Shown in pieces: positions 12,920 to 22,793 of a stretch of DNA of 64,000 bases (its first letter is position 1; every line of letters starts with the position of its first letter). The notes below the pieces were generated by a model, which was not told the DNA's origin, did no database searches, and saw only the letters and a program-made list of their open reading frames with translations. The DNA is from Tamlana sp038148895. Lineage in GTDB: Bacteria > Bacteroidota > Bacteroidia > Flavobacteriales > Flavobacteriaceae. The position numbers and the translations under genes are program-made. Location of the stretch: NCBI GenBank assembly GCA_038148895.1, contig JBBVGQ010000006.1. The stretch is one strand, 5' to 3'.

Positions 12920-14856
12920 TAATTGTCCGTTTTGTTAATTTTGTTTAATTCGTTCTTTAGTCGATTGTATTCTTGTTCCTGAACAACCTGTAACGTGGTA
13001 TATCCATTTATTTGGAAAGGCTCTCCAGTATACGGTTTTGCATATTCGTCCTGCAGGCTGTGCCTTAAAAGCCACTCTTCCAGATCGGTTCTGGTAATGT
13101 ACCCTTTAATATGCTTTTCAATCATTAAACTGGCCACTTTACCTGCAAATCGGCTTCCCCAATAACCATTTTCAACAAAAACAGCGATGGCGATTTTAGG
13201 GTTGTCTTTGGGTGCAAACGCCACAAAAATAGAGTGGTCGGTAAGTTGGGTTTTCACGCTGTCAATTTTTATGAAGTTTTCAACAGTACCGGTTTTTCCA
13301 CATATTTCAATGTCCTTAACTTGCAGCGAGGCGGCAGTACCATTTTTGTAAACCTGTAGCATGCCCTCAATTACGGGTTCAAAATGTCTTTTCTCAATGG
13401 TGGTTTGCTTTGGCTCTGTAAACTGTTCAGGTAATGTTTCACCCTCAATATGTTTAATGATGTGCGGCGTGTAATAATAACCTCTGTTGGCAATAGCCGC
13501 CGCCATATTTGCCAATTGTATGGGTGTTGTGGCTACCTCGCCTTGGCCAATGGCATTTGAAATCGTGTAGGTGGAATAAAAGGTTTTTGGATAAATACCT
13601 CGATAATAATCCCGGTCTGGAATTCTACCTTTTTGCCCAACATAAAGATCGTTATTTAAAAATTCGCCCAAACCAAAACTTTTGGCATGTTTGCTCCAAG
13701 CATCAATGCCGTGGGAAGCATTACCGTCCTTATCTAAAATCTTTCGATAAGTGGTTGCAAAATAGGCGTTGCATGACCGTTGTATACCGGTAATCAAATT
13801 ATTTCTTGTACCGTAATTACAATGGCATTTCATAACTCGGTTACCATAGCGGTAGCCTTTATAACAGGTCACCGATTCTTGAGGTGTAATAACGCCTTCT
13901 TGCAAAGCAATCAAGGCATTCATCAATTTAAATGGTGAACCAGGTTCGTAAACACCTTGTAAGCTTCTGTTGAAAAGTGGCTTAGCGATGGAGTCGTTAT
14001 ACAATTTTGTGAAGTTTTTTGAACGCTCCCTACCAACCAAAATATTGGGGTCGTAGGTTGGCGCGGCAACCATGGCCAAAATTTCACCTGAGGAAGGTTC
14101 AATGGCAATAACACCGCCTCGTTTGTTTTTCATCAACAATTCACCATAGGCTTGAAGTTGGGCATCAATGGTTATGGTAATATCTTTTCCTTGCACGGGA
14201 ATAGTATCGAACTTACCATCTTTATAAGGCCCAATATTTCTGTTAAATCGGTCTTTTTGTATGAACTTAATGCCCTTTACTCCGCGCAGTGTATTTTCAT
14301 AGGAAGCCTCAACGCCTTGTTTTCCTATTAAATCGCCCATACGGTAGTAAGGGTCTCTACTTATAATCCTGTTGTTTACCTCACCAATATCGCCCAAAAC
14401 ATTGGCGCCAATAGTGGTGGTGTAATGCCTTAACGAACGTTTTTGGATGTAAAAGCCTTTGAATTTTCGCATTTTTTCCTGTAAAACAGCATAATCTTCC
14501 TTGGATAAATGGGATACGAAAACGGATTCCAGCCTTGGGGAATAGTGATAAGCTTTCTCATATTTGCTTATGAAATCTTCTTTTTCAATTTTTAGAAGTT
14601 GGCAAAATTCCAAAGTGTCCAAAGGTTCCACTTCCCTGGGAATAACCATGACATCATAAGACGGTTGGTTGGAAACCAAAAGTTCACCATTTCTGTCGTA
14701 AACAAATCCACGTTTTGGCAGGTCGAACACTTTTCTAATGGCGTTGTCTTCGTATAAGCTTTGCGTATTTGTATTATAGACCTGTAGATAGAACAGCCTT
14801 GAAATAAACAAAAGGCCAACACCAATAACAGAAATGAAAAGTAAAAATTGTCTCAT
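12919..14856 (-). CDS. mrdA: Penicillin-binding protein 2 (elongation transpeptidase)
   Basis: A 645-residue class B PBP that cross-links peptidoglycan in the elongasome. It has an N-terminal membrane anchor (about residues 4–26), a pedestal/dimerisation domain and a transpeptidase domain. The active-site serine motif is SPFK (307–310), SxN is SCN (361–363) and KTGT is at 521–524. The CHCNYGT segment near residue 344 is an insertion between the first two motifs. It overlaps mreD by 4 bp (ATGA) and rodA by 1 bp within the mre operon. Confidence 0.96.
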   Translation of the reverse strand: MRQFLLFISVIGVGLLFISRLFYLQVYNTNTQSLYEDNAIRKVFDLPKRGFVYDRNGELLVSNQPSYDVMVIPREVEPLDTLEFCQLLKIEKEDFISKYEKAYHYSPRLESVFVSHLSKEDYAVLQEKMRKFKGFYIQKRSLRHYTTTIGANVLGDIGEVNNRIISRDPYYRMGDLIGKQGVEASYENTLRGVKGIKFIQKDRFNRNIGPYKDGKFDTIPVQGKDITITIDAQLQAYGELLMKNKRGGVIAIEPSSGEILAMVAAPTYDPNILVGRERSKNFTKLYNDSIAKPLFNRSLQGVYEPGSPFKLMNALIALQEGVITPQESVTCYKGYRYGNRVMKCHCNYGTRNNLITGIQRSCNAYFATTYRKILDKDGNASHGIDAWSKHAKSFGLGEFLNNDLYVGQKGRIPDRDYYRGIYPKTFYSTYTISNAIGQGEVATTPIQLANMAAAIANRGYYYTPHIIKHIEGETLPEQFTEPKQTTIEKRHFEPVIEGMLQVYKNGTAASLQVKDIEICGKTGTVENFIKIDSVKTQLTDHSIFVAFAPKDNPKIAIAVFVENGYWGSRFAGKVASLMIEKHIKGYITRTDLEEWLLRHSLQDEYAKPYTGEPFQINGYTTLQVVQEQEYNRLKNELNKINKTDN

Positions 14857-15359
14857 TTGGGCTTTCTACTGAAAATAATCGTTACGATTACACTTAATAA
14901 GATAGTAAATATACTTGAGAATAACGTTTTTTGAAACACTAAAAGTATCTTGGAAACACTAAATATTTCTAAAAAAAACAGTACAAAATGATGCAATACG
15001 GTCAATAATGTAAAATAAGTGAGTTTTGAACCAAAATCTATGGTATTGAATTTTACCGTTTGGTGCTCATAAATGGTGCCGAACGAAGATTTTAAAACCA
15101 AGGGGCGTGCATAAGCTATGAAAACCGAAGCAGCGGCGTGGGCACCGCCAGTATCTAAAAATAAATCAATAATTAAACCAAGTAAAAAACTCAACAGCAT
15201 TAAGACAATACGGTTGTGTTTTACTGGAAAAAGTGCAATAAACAGGATGTAAATATATGGGTTGATATATCCCAAAAAATTAATATGGTTCAATATTAAA
15301 ACCTGCAAAATAACCAAGGCCACAAAACGAACGGTATGTATGGAAAAGATATTGTTCAT
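14853..15359 (-). CDS. mreD: Rod-shape determining protein MreD
   Basis: A 168-residue hydrophobic protein with five or six membrane helices, including FLGYINPYIYILFIALFPV and LLSFLLGLIIDLFLDTGG (the conserved MreD 'G.i.D' region followed by GAHAAASVFIAY). Its place between mreC and mrdA, with 0–4 bp spacing, settles the assignment, since sequence conservation in this family is low. It helps link MreC and the PBP2/RodA synthase to the MreB filament. Confidence 0.9.
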   Translation of the reverse strand: MNNIFSIHTVRFVALVILQVLILNHINFLGYINPYIYILFIALFPVKHNRIVLMLLSFLLGLIIDLFLDTGGAHAAASVFIAYARPLVLKSSFGTIYEHQTVKFNTIDFGSKLTYFTLLTVLHHFVLFFLEIFSVSKILLVFQKTLFSSIFTILLSVIVTIIFSRKPK

Positions 15360-16175
15360 TTAGTCGCTATCCAATAGGTTATTTATTTCTACGCTGTTAA
15401 CGTTTTCTATAATGTACACATGCTCCAGATTGGTCATGTCGTTAAATAGTTTTACGTTAATTTCATAATAGTTTTCGGCCGCATCAAGAGCAAAATCTTC
15501 AATAGTTCCAACAGGAACGTTTTTCGGAAATATCGATGAACGCCCAGAGGTAATGATGGTATCTCCAATTTGCACTGGGGCAATTTTTGGAATGTCTATA
15601 AGCTGAACCAAAGCAGGGTCTTTGCCATTCCATTTTAGGGTGCCAAAATGATTGGTTTTTTTCAATTGGGTACTTATTCGGCTGGTTGTATTTAAAATAG
15701 AAATGACTGTGCCATACCCACGACTCGTTTTATCAACAATGCCAACAATACCTTTTGAGGAAATAACGCCAAAATCAGGCTTAATGCTGTCTTTTTTTCC
15801 CTTGTCAATCGTAAGGATGTTATCCGTTAACGAATAGCTGTTTTTTATAACGTTGGCGTTGTAAAACCTGTAGGTCTTGTTATACGAAGTGCTATCAATA
15901 AAAGAAAGTTCATGTTGAATGCCAGAATTTCTAAGAAGCGTTCTTAGCCTTCTGTTTTCTTCGGACAGCAATTTATTCTGCGATTTTAAACTGAAATATG
16001 AGCTAATATCGTTAACCGTATTGTAAACGCCCCCAGTTAAAAAATTGGCCGAATTTATAAACTTACTTTTATGGTAAGAATGTGATTGAATGGTAAATAA
16101 AAGCGATAAACAAAAGAGCAACAAGAACAACAAAAAGTTTTTGTTTCTTATTATAAAATTAATAATCTGTTGCAT
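15360..16175 (-). CDS. mreC: Rod-shape determining protein MreC
   Basis: The 271-residue bitopic protein has a short cytoplasmic N-terminus, one membrane helix (about residues 11–28), a coiled-coil segment (SLKSQNKLLSEENRRLRTLL) and a C-terminal double beta-barrel (ISSKGIVGIVDKTSRGYGTV, then TLKWNGKDPALVQL, then IGDTIITSGRSSIFPKNVPVG). It forms periplasmic filaments that activate PBP2. It is adjacent to mreD with no gap and 22 bp from mreB. Confidence 0.95.
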   Translation of the reverse strand: MQQIINFIIRNKNFLLFLLLFCLSLLFTIQSHSYHKSKFINSANFLTGGVYNTVNDISSYFSLKSQNKLLSEENRRLRTLLRNSGIQHELSFIDSTSYNKTYRFYNANVIKNSYSLTDNILTIDKGKKDSIKPDFGVISSKGIVGIVDKTSRGYGTVISILNTTSRISTQLKKTNHFGTLKWNGKDPALVQLIDIPKIAPVQIGDTIITSGRSSIFPKNVPVGTIEDFALDAAENYYEINVKLFNDMTNLEHVYIIENVNSVEINNLLDSD

Positions 16176-16197
16176 GGGTTATTTGCCTATTTTACGC

Positions 16198-17226
16198 TTA
16201 CTTTATCAATACGCTTTTGTATTTAGGTAAATTTTTAAGTGTAATGCCCGTACCTCTTACAACAGCACGCAAAGGATCTTCGGCTATGTAAACAGGCAGG
16301 TCTGTTTTTTGCGATAGACGTTTATCCAAACCACGAAGCATGGAACCTCCACCAGCTAAGTAAATACCAGTGTTGTAAATGTCGGCAGCTAATTCTGGTG
16401 GGGTTTGCGATAGGGTTTCCATTACGGCATCCTCAATTCGTAAAATGGATTTATCCAATGCCTTGGCAATTTCACGGTACGAAATGGATACCTGTTTTGG
16501 TTTTCCGGTCAATAAATCACGTCCTTGTACGCTCATATCTTCTGGAGGCAACTCTAAATCTTCGGTAGCCGCACCAATTTGTATTTTTATTTTTTCGGCA
16601 GTGCGCTCACCAACATAAAGGTTGTGCTGGGTACGCATGTAATAAACAATATCGTTGGTAAAAACATCACCCGCAATTTTAACCGATTTGTCACATACAA
16701 TGCCACCTAATGCAATCACTGCAATTTCGGTTGTACCTCCACCTATATCAACTACCATATTTCCTTTAGGTTGCATAATATCAACGCCAATACCAATAGC
16801 TGCGGCCATTGGCTCGTGAATCAAGTAAACTTCTTTTCCGTTAACACGTTCGGCACTTTCTTTAACCGCACGCATTTCCACTTCGGTAATACCTGATGGA
16901 ATACAAATAACCATACGAAGTGCAGGTGTAAAAAACTTCTTTTTTAATGCCGGAATGTTTTTGATGAACATACTTATCATCTGCTCTGAAGCATCAAAAT
17001 CGGCAATTACCCCATCTTTTAGCGGACGGATGGTTTTTATGTTTTCATGGGTTTTGCCCTGCATCAAACTGGCTTGTTGCCCTACGGCAATTATTTTTCC
17101 AGAAATTCTGTCTCGGGCTACTATTGAAGGTGCATCAACAACTACTTTGTCGTTGTGAATAATAAGTGTATTTGCAGTACCTAAATCTATCGCAATTTCT
17201 TCGGTTAAGAAATCAAAAAATCCCAT
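16198..17226 (-). CDS. mreB: Actin-like rod-shape protein MreB
   Basis: A 342-residue actin-fold ATPase that guides lateral wall synthesis. Visible motifs are the phosphate-1 loop IDLGTANTLI (about residues 13–22), the catalytic HEPMAAAIGIG (about 136–146), the phosphate-2 loop VDIGGGTTEIAVI and the adenosine motif YLAGGGSMLRG near the C-terminus. First gene of the mreBCD-mrdA-rodA operon. A weak -7-like TACATTTA lies on the minus strand at 17275–17268. Confidence 0.97.
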   Translation of the reverse strand: MGFFDFLTEEIAIDLGTANTLIIHNDKVVVDAPSIVARDRISGKIIAVGQQASLMQGKTHENIKTIRPLKDGVIADFDASEQMISMFIKNIPALKKKFFTPALRMVICIPSGITEVEMRAVKESAERVNGKEVYLIHEPMAAAIGIGVDIMQPKGNMVVDIGGGTTEIAVIALGGIVCDKSVKIAGDVFTNDIVYYMRTQHNLYVGERTAEKIKIQIGAATEDLELPPEDMSVQGRDLLTGKPKQVSISYREIAKALDKSILRIEDAVMETLSQTPPELAADIYNTGIYLAGGGSMLRGLDKRLSQKTDLPVYIAEDPLRAVVRGTGITLKNLPKYKSVLIK

Positions 17227-17412
17227 GGGCTATTTAAAGTTGTTTAGTAGTTAAAAAACGAATCCCGTAAATGTAATAAAACTTGATAAATATATAGGTT
17301 TTAAAGGATTCAAAATGTTTTTAAATTATTCTATCTGGTTCTTATACGTTATTCATCGATTTTTAGACCATTGTAATAATATTAAAAGCACTAAAACAAT
17401 ACTTTTTTGTAA

Positions 17413-18945
17413 TTAATGTTTGAAATGGCGTGTTCCGGTCATTACCATGGCAACTCCATTTTCGTTGCAGTAATCAATACTCAATTGGTCTTTAATGGAA
17501 CCTCCTGGTTGGATTACTGCTGCAATGCCTGCATTATTGGCAATTTCAACGCAATCTGGAAACGGAAAAAAGGCATCGCTTGCCATTACGGCACCTTTTA
17601 AATCGAAGTTGAAAGAACCTGCTTTATGAATAGCTTGTTGCAAAGCATCAACACGGCTTGTTTGTCCAGTACCGCTTGCACACAATTGTTTGTTTTTGGC
17701 CAAAACAATGGTGTTGGATTTTGTATGCTTGCAGATTTTTGAAGCAAATAATAAATCTTCAATTTGGGCATTGGTAGGTGTGGTGTTGGTCACCGTTTTT
17801 AGATCTTCAGCCTGATCGGTAATGTTATTTCTATCTTGAACCAAAACACCATTTAAACAACTCCTTACATTGGTTTTTGGCATGTCAATGTCGTGGATTT
17901 CCAATAGAATTCTGTTCTTTTTACCTTTTAGTAATTCTAAAGCTTCAGGAGCGAAAGAAGGTGCAATCACCACTTCGCAGAACAGTTGGTGGATTTCTTC
18001 GGCAGTAGCCAAATCAATCTCGGTATTGCTTATTAAAACACCGCCAAAGGCAGAAACAGGGTCGCCTGCCAATGCATCAACGTAAGCTTGGTGTAAATTG
18101 TCTCGCTGTGCCAAGCCACAAGCGTTGTTGTGTTTTAGGATGGCAAAGGTTGGTGCTTCATTTTTAAATTCCAACATTAAATTAACCGCCGCATCGACAT
18201 CCAAAAGGTTGTTGTAGCTTAACTCTTTACCGTGAAGTTTGGTAAATAGTTCATCAAAATTACCGAAGAAGAAGCCTCTTTGGTGCGGATTTTCGCCATA
18301 ACGTAAAACCTTACCTTTTGTTTCGCTTATTTTTAAAGCCGCTTCATCATGGTTTTGGTTGAAATAGTTGAAAATAGCCGTATCGTAATGCGATGACACG
18401 TTAAAGGCTTTTCCAGCAAAACGTTTTCTGTCTTCCTCTGAAATAGAGCCATTATTGGCAGAAATTAATTCTAAAAACTCGGCATAATCATCCACGGAAG
18501 AAACACAAATTACATCAGCATAATTTTTAGCCGCTGCACGAATCAATGAAATGCCTCCAATATCTATTTTTTCAATAATATCTTGATTGCTTGCCCCTGA
18601 AGCCACGGTTTTTTCAAAAGGGTAAAGATCCACAATAACCACATCAATTTGTGGGATTTCGTATTCGGCCAATTCAGCCACATCACCTTCATGATTTTGT
18701 CTGTTCAAAATACCGCCAAACACTTTTGGGTGCAATGTTTTTACGCGTCCACCAAGAATGGAAGGGTAGGAGGTTACATCTTCTACAGGAACAACGTTAA
18801 TACCTAAATCGTTAATGAATTTTTCGGTGCCACCGGTTGAATATATGGTAACGCCTTGTTTGTTCAGTTCTTTCACTATCGGCTCTAGACCGTCTTTACT
18901 AAATACTGATATTAATGCCGATTTAATGGTTTTTTCGTTGCTCAT
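17413..18945 (-). CDS. purH: Bifunctional AICAR transformylase / IMP cyclohydrolase
   Basis: A 510-residue enzyme for the last two steps of IMP synthesis. The N-terminal cyclohydrolase (MGS-like) domain shows ALISVFSKDGLEPIVKEL, YSTGGTEKFI and GGRVKTLHPKV. The transformylase domain shows LRYGENPHQRGFFFG, the catalytic LKHNNACG near residue 268 and GAVMASDAFFPFPDCVE. It is preceded by a well-formed Bacteroidota promoter at 19014–19043 and is monocistronic. Confidence 0.97.
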   Translation of the reverse strand: MSNEKTIKSALISVFSKDGLEPIVKELNKQGVTIYSTGGTEKFINDLGINVVPVEDVTSYPSILGGRVKTLHPKVFGGILNRQNHEGDVAELAEYEIPQIDVVIVDLYPFEKTVASGASNQDIIEKIDIGGISLIRAAAKNYADVICVSSVDDYAEFLELISANNGSISEEDRKRFAGKAFNVSSHYDTAIFNYFNQNHDEAALKISETKGKVLRYGENPHQRGFFFGNFDELFTKLHGKELSYNNLLDVDAAVNLMLEFKNEAPTFAILKHNNACGLAQRDNLHQAYVDALAGDPVSAFGGVLISNTEIDLATAEEIHQLFCEVVIAPSFAPEALELLKGKKNRILLEIHDIDMPKTNVRSCLNGVLVQDRNNITDQAEDLKTVTNTTPTNAQIEDLLFASKICKHTKSNTIVLAKNKQLCASGTGQTSRVDALQQAIHKAGSFNFDLKGAVMASDAFFPFPDCVEIANNAGIAAVIQPGGSIKDQLSIDYCNENGVAMVMTGTRHFKH

Positions 18946-19013
18946 TTTTAGTTGTTATGAATTAAAATTCTTGCTGTTTTTCAGGAGTTTATGTTGAAAT
19001 TTGTAAATAAGTG

Positions 19014-19043
19014 CAAAAGTACTTATTTCCTTTAAAAAACAAA
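19014..19043 (-). promoter_or_regulatory. purH promoter
   Basis: On the minus strand TTTG (19043–19040) is followed after 18 nt by TACTTTTG (19021–19014), matching the Bacteroidota consensus TTTG/TAnnTTTG. The purH ATG is 69 nt downstream. Confidence 0.7.
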
Positions 19044-19113
19044 TGCAGAATAATTAAAAATGACGGTGATTTTTTAACGAAAAAGTGAAGTTGTTAACAC
19101 GAAAAGTTAAAAG

Positions 19114-19569
19114 TTAAAAGAGCAATGAAACTTCAGCACAAACAAATTCCAAAAATCGTTCATCAGCTTCGGTAAATGGGTCTAGTGTGTTTGAGTCAAT
19201 ATCAATTTGACCAATATTTTCACCGTTTAGAAAAATGGGAATGACAATTTCAGACTTAACCGTAATGCTGCAAGCAATGTAGTTGTCTTGAGCGGCTACA
19301 TCAGGTACCACAAAGTTTTGGTTGCTAACCGCTACTTGTCCGCAAATGCCTTTGCCAAAAGGAATAATGGTATGGTCGGTTGGTGCGCCAACATAGGGGC
19401 CTAGCTTTAATTCTTCCTTATCGCCATTTCGAAAATAAAACCCAACCCAATTGTAATGGTCAACATGTTTTTCAAGTAAAGCGCAAATGGCCAAAAGTCG
19501 TTCGTCAACGGTCTTTTTGGAATTTGAAGCAATTGTTTTTACTTGGGGTTTTAACTGTTCGAACATCAT
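19114..19569 (-). CDS. msrC: GAF-fold free methionine-R-sulfoxide reductase
   Basis: The 151-residue GAF-domain protein matches the fRMsr family that reduces free methionine-R-sulfoxide. Motifs are YNWVGFYF (40–46), FGKGICGQVAVS (71–82), YIACSITVKSEIVIPI and GQIDIDSNTLDPFTEAD. Cys76 and Cys100 have the 24-residue spacing of the E. coli enzyme's Cys94 and Cys118. The position of the third redox cysteine (E. coli Cys84) is His66 here. That may change how the disulfide is resolved. Divergent from xrtF. Confidence 0.85.
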   Translation of the reverse strand: MMFEQLKPQVKTIASNSKKTVDERLLAICALLEKHVDHYNWVGFYFRNGDKEELKLGPYVGAPTDHTIIPFGKGICGQVAVSNQNFVVPDVAAQDNYIACSITVKSEIVIPIFLNGENIGQIDIDSNTLDPFTEADERFLEFVCAEVSLLF

Positions 19570-19679
19570 AGCATAAAAAGTTTTGGTAAAAGTATTTAAA
19601 AAGGCTTAATTTCGGTATCCCGTTCAAACAACTTTAACATGTTTCCGTTTTTGTGGACAGGGAAAATAACAAAAGATAA

Positions 19680-20231
19680 TTGAAGCAGCTTTTCATAAAA
19701 TACAAATCGGTTATAAGATTCATTCTAACATTTTTGTTGGTTTATGGTGTTCTGTCTTTTGGGTATAAATTGTATTTACAGTATTCTGATGGTTCAAAAT
19801 TCTACCCCGATTATATGACGCATTTGGTGGCCAAACAAAGTGAAGCGCTTTTGGATTCCTTTGGTTATAACGCCGAAGTTTTGCCGCACCCAGATGAGCC
19901 ATCCATGAAAGTAATTGTTAACGGGCAATATTTGGCCCGCGTTATCGAGGGATGTAATGCCGTGAGTATTATTATTCTATTTTTGTCTTTTATCGTGGCG
20001 TTTTCGGGCAAGTTTAAAACCACTTTTTTTTATATCCTTTCGGGAAGTGTTTTGATTTATTCGGTAAACTTGTTGCGCATTGTGTTGTTGACCATTGGGT
20101 TGTATCATTATCCCAAATATGAAGATGTGTTGCACACGGTAATTTTTCCTGCTATTATTTACGGCATGGTATTTTTGCTGTGGATTTTTTGGGTGAATCG
20201 ATTTTCAAAATTAAATAAAAGTAATGGGTAA
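19680..20231 (+). CDS. xrtF: Exosortase family protein XrtF
   Basis: A 183-residue membrane protease/transpeptidase of the exosortase superfamily, the form found in Flavobacteria. The catalytic triad is visible: Cys92 in VIEGCNAVSII, Arg133 in VNLLRIVLL and His152 in DVLHTVIFPAIIYG. It has four or five membrane helices. Translation appears to start at TTG 19680 (MKQLFIKYKS…), the usual XrtF N-terminus. It overlaps its partner gene by 8 bp. Its sorted substrates are not in the window. Confidence 0.92.
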   Translation: MKQLFIKYKSVIRFILTFLLVYGVLSFGYKLYLQYSDGSKFYPDYMTHLVAKQSEALLDSFGYNAEVLPHPDEPSMKVIVNGQYLARVIEGCNAVSIIILFLSFIVAFSGKFKTTFFYILSGSVLIYSVNLLRIVLLTIGLYHYPKYEDVLHTVIFPAIIYGMVFLLWIFWVNRFSKLNKSNG

Positions 20232-20652
20232 GTTTTCAAAATACATATGGTTAGCCATTCTGTTTCTTTTATTGGTATTGATTAGGTTTTTTGAGGATAC
20301 CCTGTTCTACGATCCGTATCTTACATTTTTTCAAAATGATTATCTGTACATTGATAGTCCAAGGCGAGAAGTAGCCAAATTAGTTGCTTTTACAACTTTG
20401 CGATACACTTTGAACACTTTAGTTTCCTTGGGTATTTTATATGTGTTCTTTAAGGATAAAAGTATCGTGAAATTTTCGGCCATTATTTATGCCTTAGCCT
20501 TTATCATTTTAATTATAATCTATCTGTATTTTGTCATCAACCCGAGGCAAGAAGACTATTATTTGTTTTTTAATATACGGCGGTTTTTGATACAACCCAT
20601 AATTTTGATTTTGTTGTTGCCGGCTTTTTATTATCACAGGCTTAAAAATTGA
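20224..20652 (+). CDS. Exosortase F system-associated membrane protein
   Basis: The 142-residue protein has four membrane helices and conserved polar loops (RFFEDTLFYDPYLTFF near residues 21–36 and VINPRQEDYYLFFNIRRFLIQP near the C-terminus). It occurs as the obligate neighbour of xrtF in Flavobacteria. It overlaps xrtF (20224–20231), so the two are probably translated together. The molecular role is unknown. Confidence 0.88.
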   Translation: MGKFSKYIWLAILFLLLVLIRFFEDTLFYDPYLTFFQNDYLYIDSPRREVAKLVAFTTLRYTLNTLVSLGILYVFFKDKSIVKFSAIIYALAFIILIIIYLYFVINPRQEDYYLFFNIRRFLIQPIILILLLPAFYYHRLKN

Positions 20653-20660
20653 AAGACATA

Positions 20661-20697
20661 AAAAAAACGCTCTGAAATCGATCAGAGCGTTTTTTTA
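20661..20697. terminator. Bidirectional terminator between xrtF pair and groL
   Basis: The stem ACGCTCTGA/TCAGAGCGT (20667–20689), flanked by A-tract and T-tract, lies between convergent genes and can serve both. Confidence 0.85.
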
Positions 20698-20757
20698 TAT
20701 TAGTTTCACTCGTTTTTTTGAGTCCGAGTGAGATAAGGTGCCTTTCTAGGCTCTCGA

Positions 20758-22386
20758 CTACATCATGCCTGGCATGCCTCCGCCGCCCATTGGCATTGCA
20801 GGAGCATCTTCTTTAATGTCGATTAATGCGCATTCCGTAGTTAAAATCATTCCGGCCACAGAAGCTGCATTTTCTAAAGCAATACGGGTTACTTTTTTAG
20901 GATCGATGATACCAGCCTTAAGCATATCAACATATTGTTCAGATTTAGCATCGTAACCAAAGTCTTTTTTGCCTTCCAAAACTTTATTGATAACAACACT
21001 GCCTTCACCACCAGCATTTTCTACTATGGTACGTAATGGCGCCTCAATAGCTTTGTTCACAATTTGAACGCCTGTGGTTTCATCTAAAGTGTCAGTAGTC
21101 AATTTCTCTAAAACAGCTTTGGCTCTTACCAAGGCAACGCCGCCACCGGCAACAATGCCTTCTTCAACGGCAGCTCTTGTAGCGTGTAATGCATCGTCAA
21201 CACGGTCTTTTTTCTCTTTCATTTCTACTTCACTGGCGGCACCAACATAAAGTACAGCAACACCACCGGCCAATTTAGCTAAACGCTCTTGAAGTTTTTC
21301 TTTATCGTAATCGCTAGTTGTGGTTTCAATTTGGGCTTTAATTTGGTTTACTCTAGCTTTTATGTCAGAAGCTTTACCAGAACCGTTTACAATAGTTGTA
21401 TTGTCTTTATCAACAGTTACAGTTTCGGCCGTACCCAACATACTTAAATCTGCATTTTCTAAGGTGAATCCTCTTTCTTCAGAAATCACGGTTCCACCAG
21501 TTAAGATGGCTATGTCTTCAAGCATCGCTTTACGTCTGTCTCCAAAACCAGGAGCTTTTACCGCAGCAATTTTAAGTCCACCACGCAATTTGTTAACCAC
21601 TAGAGTAGCAAGAGCTTGTCCGTCAACATCTTCTGCAACGATTAATAACGGGCGGCCAGATTGCGCCACTGGCTCTAAAATTGGAAGGATTTCCTGTAGG
21701 TTTGAAATCTTTTTGTCGAACAATAAAATGTACGGATTTTCTAAATCAGCAATCATTTTATCAGAATCAGTTACGAAGTAAGGTGATAAATATCCTCTAT
21801 CGAACTGCATACCTTCAACAACATCAACATATGTGTCTAAGCCTTTTGCTTCCTCAACAGTGATTACGCCTTCTTTGCCAACTTTGGTAAACGCTTTTGC
21901 GATTAATTCTCCAATAGTGTCATCATTGTTCGCTGAAATAGCAGCAACTTGTTTTATTTTTTCTGAAGAATTACCAACTTGTTTGGCTTGTTTTTCTAGG
22001 TCTTTAGTAATAGCTTCAACAGCCTTATCAATACCACGTTTTAGGTCCATTGGGTTAGCACCAGAGGCTACGTTTTTTAAGCCTTCTTTTACGATGGCTT
22101 GCGCCAAAACCGTAGCAGTTGTTGTTCCGTCACCAGCTAAATCGTTGGTTTTACTTGCTACTTCTTTTACCATTTGAGCGCCCATGTTTTCGTGAGCATC
22201 CTCAAGTTCAATTTCTTTAGCAACAGAAACACCATCTTTGGTTACTTGTGGTGCTCCAAAGCTTTTACTGATTATTACGTTACGTCCTTTAGGACCTAAA
22301 GTTACTTTTACTGCATTTGCCAATGCATCAACACCGCGTTTTAAACCATCGCGTGCTTCAATATCAAATTTTATGTCTTTTGCCAT
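20758..22386 (-). CDS. groL: Chaperonin GroEL
   Basis: A 542-residue 60-kDa chaperonin that folds proteins in the cytoplasm with GroES. The nucleotide-binding motif GDGTTTATVLAQ is at about residues 86–97. Also visible are GRNVIISKSFGAPQVTKDGV and the typical flexible C-terminus ending GGGGMPGMM. It lies 99 bp after groES on the same strand. Confidence 0.98.
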   Translation of the reverse strand: MAKDIKFDIEARDGLKRGVDALANAVKVTLGPKGRNVIISKSFGAPQVTKDGVSVAKEIELEDAHENMGAQMVKEVASKTNDLAGDGTTTATVLAQAIVKEGLKNVASGANPMDLKRGIDKAVEAITKDLEKQAKQVGNSSEKIKQVAAISANNDDTIGELIAKAFTKVGKEGVITVEEAKGLDTYVDVVEGMQFDRGYLSPYFVTDSDKMIADLENPYILLFDKKISNLQEILPILEPVAQSGRPLLIVAEDVDGQALATLVVNKLRGGLKIAAVKAPGFGDRRKAMLEDIAILTGGTVISEERGFTLENADLSMLGTAETVTVDKDNTTIVNGSGKASDIKARVNQIKAQIETTTSDYDKEKLQERLAKLAGGVAVLYVGAASEVEMKEKKDRVDDALHATRAAVEEGIVAGGGVALVRAKAVLEKLTTDTLDETTGVQIVNKAIEAPLRTIVENAGGEGSVVINKVLEGKKDFGYDAKSEQYVDMLKAGIIDPKKVTRIALENAASVAGMILTTECALIDIKEDAPAMPMGGGGMPGMM

Positions 22387-22485
22387 TTTATTAATTTTTA
22401 GCTGTTTGCCTATAGCTATTTGCTACTGGCTAATTTGTTTATTAATTCTTTTTAGTTGGAGCTAGAAGTCAAAAACTAATAGCAG

Positions 22486-22761
22486 TTATATAATCGCCAA
22501 AATATCGCTCTCCCGCATGATTAGGTAATCTTTGCCTTCAAGTTTTAGCTCTGTTCCTGCATATTTACCATATAAAACAGTGTCACCAACTTTTACGGTA
22601 ATGGGCTCGTCCTTTGTGCCTTTTCCAGCAGCAACAACAGTGCCCTTTTGTGGTTTTTCTTTAGCGTTATCTGGAATGATGATTCCTGATGCTGTTTTAG
22701 TTTCAGCTGCAGCTGGTTCAATAAGAACACGGTCTGCTAATGGTTTAATGTTTAATGCCAT
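22486..22761 (-). CDS. groES: Co-chaperonin GroES
   Basis: A 91-residue 10-kDa lid for GroEL. The core motifs are IKPLADRVLIEPAAAETKT, SGIIIPDNAKEKPQKG and VLYGKYAGTELKLEGKDYLI. First gene of groESL. An inverted repeat at 22794–22809 lies 33 bp upstream of the ATG. Confidence 0.98.
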   Translation of the reverse strand: MALNIKPLADRVLIEPAAAETKTASGIIIPDNAKEKPQKGTVVAAGKGTKDEPITVKVGDTVLYGKYAGTELKLEGKDYLIMRESDILAII

Positions 22762-22793
22762 TTGATGTATATTTTTAATTTTAAAATTAATGT

